This document shows, in pieces, positions 63,410 through 64,000 of a stretch of DNA of 64,000 bases; position 1 is the stretch's first letter; each line of letters begins with the position of its first letter. Both the position numbers and the translations under genes were made by a program. This stretch comes from Loktanella sp. S4079. GTDB lineage: Bacteria; Pseudomonadota; Alphaproteobacteria; Rhodobacterales; Rhodobacteraceae. Below the pieces are notes generated by a model that made no database searches, was not told where the DNA came from, and saw only the letters and a program-made list of their open reading frames with translations. The DNA lies in assembly GCF_000967725.1 (NCBI RefSeq), contig NZ_JXYE01000007.1, positions 116,598 to 180,597 on the forward strand, read 5' to 3'.

Positions 63410-63484
63410 TGGGATGTAGCCAAGTGGTAAGGCAACTGTTTTTGGTACAGTGTACCGTAGGTTCGAATCCTACCATCCCAGCCA
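63410..63484 (+). tRNA. tRNA-Gln (anticodon TTG)
   Basis: A complete cloverleaf. Acceptor stem TGGGATG/CATCCCA, D-arm GCC...GGC, anticodon stem ACTGT/ACAGT around TTTTGGT with anticodon TTG, T-arm GTAGG-TTCGAAT-CCTAC, discriminator G and an encoded CCA. It reads CAA codons. It is followed at once by integrase-like sequence, so the 3' half is a probable attachment site. Confidence 0.96.
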
Positions 63485-63540
63485 GCTTTCTTAGAGATAC
63501 TCAAGAAAACAAAGGCTTAACCCAGTCTGAAACAAGCTGT

Positions 63541-63852
63541 GTGTCACAGCACTCTGAAACTGTAACACAGGGTGTTACACACGGCCTTGCGCGCTACCCT
63601 CAAAAGCACCGTGATTCAGCCCGCCGAAAACCCCGACAAAAATCCAAATATCACGCCGGACCTTACCTGATGCGTCGGGGCCGGATGTTCTATTTCCGCA
63701 AACGTTTGCCAACAGCGCCATCCATTTTCGCGCCAAACCAATTTATCTGTCTTTCTTTGCGAACCCATCTCCCCTTGGACGCCGAGAAGCGTGCCGCAAG
63801 GCTGCTCTCGGTCTACGAAAAAAAGGAGATAGAGTGTAAGCGTTGCATCTAA
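63541..63852 (+). pseudogene. N-terminal remnant of a tyrosine-type integrase
   Basis: An open frame downstream of the tRNA encodes 'YLMRRGRMFYFRKRLPT' and 'LSLRTHLPLDAEKRAARLL', the typical N-terminal (DUF6538-like) segment of Rhodobacterales phage integrases, then stops at TAA 63850. About 103 residues remain of an expected 400 or more, with no catalytic domain in the bases after it. The GTG at 63541 is a guess; ATG 63670 is the alternative start. Truncation by rearrangement or nonsense is likely. Confidence 0.6.
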
Positions 63853-63922
63853 GGCCCAAATCAACACAAGAATTCCGCCCTAATCATGACATACTGCCTC
63901 AAAACAAGACGAGGCGGCATTT

Positions 63923-64000
63923 ATGGGAAAATTCCCGCAATCTTTCGAAGTCTACGGCTTCACCATCGAAGTACACGCTGGGGGTCGGCGCGTCTGGCCA
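63923..64000 (+). CDS. Partial unknown ORF running off the window
   Basis: ATG 63923 after GAGG opens a frame (26 codons seen, 'MGKFPQSFEVYGFTIEV') that is still open at the window end. I do not recognise it. Position behind a tRNA and integrase remnant makes it a candidate cargo gene of an integrated element. The imperfect hairpin CTGCCTC/GAGGCGG (63894-63917) precedes it. Confidence 0.35.
   Translation, partial: MGKFPQSFEVYGFTIEVHAGGRRVWP

Overview
This window looks like chromosome from a marine-type alphaproteobacterium of the order Rhodobacterales (Roseobacter group or close kin). The grounds are an FnrL-type regulator, the rhizobium/roseobacter-style glycerol ABC operon (glpD-S-T-P-Q-U-V-K), an FeS-containing CryB/PhrB-type photolyase, the mreBCD-mrdA-rodA order, a leucine-rich leader peptide before leuA, and moderate GC with frequent 1- to 4-nt gene overlaps. 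I cannot fix genus or species.

Layout. 1-1.8 kb: universal stress protein and an FNR-like redox regulator, convergent. 1.8-13.4 kb: a divergent sugar-acid regulon that I read as non-phosphorylative L-fucose catabolism. The minus arm carries a UxaA-family dehydratase, an SDR, a complete CUT2 ABC importer, an FAH-family hydrolase and a GH3 glycosidase. The plus arm carries a FadR-type regulator, an aldo/keto reductase, a FucU mutarotase and a fuconolactonase-like amidohydrolase. Together they import a sugar, oxidise it to the lactone, open the ring, dehydrate, oxidise again and cleave to pyruvate and lactate. 13.5-18.1 kb: YhaO/YhaN nuclease-ATPase pair. 18.3-19.2 kb: purU. 19.2-29.5 kb: glpR and the full glycerol uptake/catabolism operon, ending in a textbook terminator. 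29.5-32.7 kb: a xylose-type ABC importer (xylFHG order) with no catabolic genes beside it.

33.0-42.7 kb: a secreted FG-GAP/ASPIC protein, dodecin, tesA facing ybbA-ybbP with overlapping start codons, a gamma-glutamylcyclotransferase-like gene, gltX, a DUF1801 gene and nadE. 42.9-46.5 kb: an exported 18-repeat MORN protein, a photolyase and an SDR. 46.6-48.5 kb: leuA with an unusual leader, consisting of an apparently leaderless Leu-rich peptide ORF, mutually exclusive RNA pairings and a second small ORF whose Shine-Dalgarno is complementary to the Leu-codon segment. 48.5-56.1 kb: an unknown secreted protein, the rod-shape operon mreB-mreC-mreD-mrdA-rodA and a hydroxyacid dehydrogenase. 56.1-57.4 kb: SseB-like and UDG-family genes. 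57.6-58.8 kb: nhaA. 59.0-62.0 kb: capsule export kpsT-kpsE with kdsA. 62.1-63.3 kb: an MscS channel with a BON domain. 63.4-64.0 kb: tRNA-Gln followed by a broken tyrosine integrase, the edge of a probable integrated element.

Most of the window is ordinary core and catabolic chromosome. The signals I rate highest are the leuA leader architecture, the 9-repeat internal duplication in the MORN protein, the complementary degenerate motifs in the GlpS/GlpT ATPase pair, the start-codon hairpin of the mscS gene, and the tRNA-Gln/integrase edge. Everything here is from reading the sequence; no searches were run.
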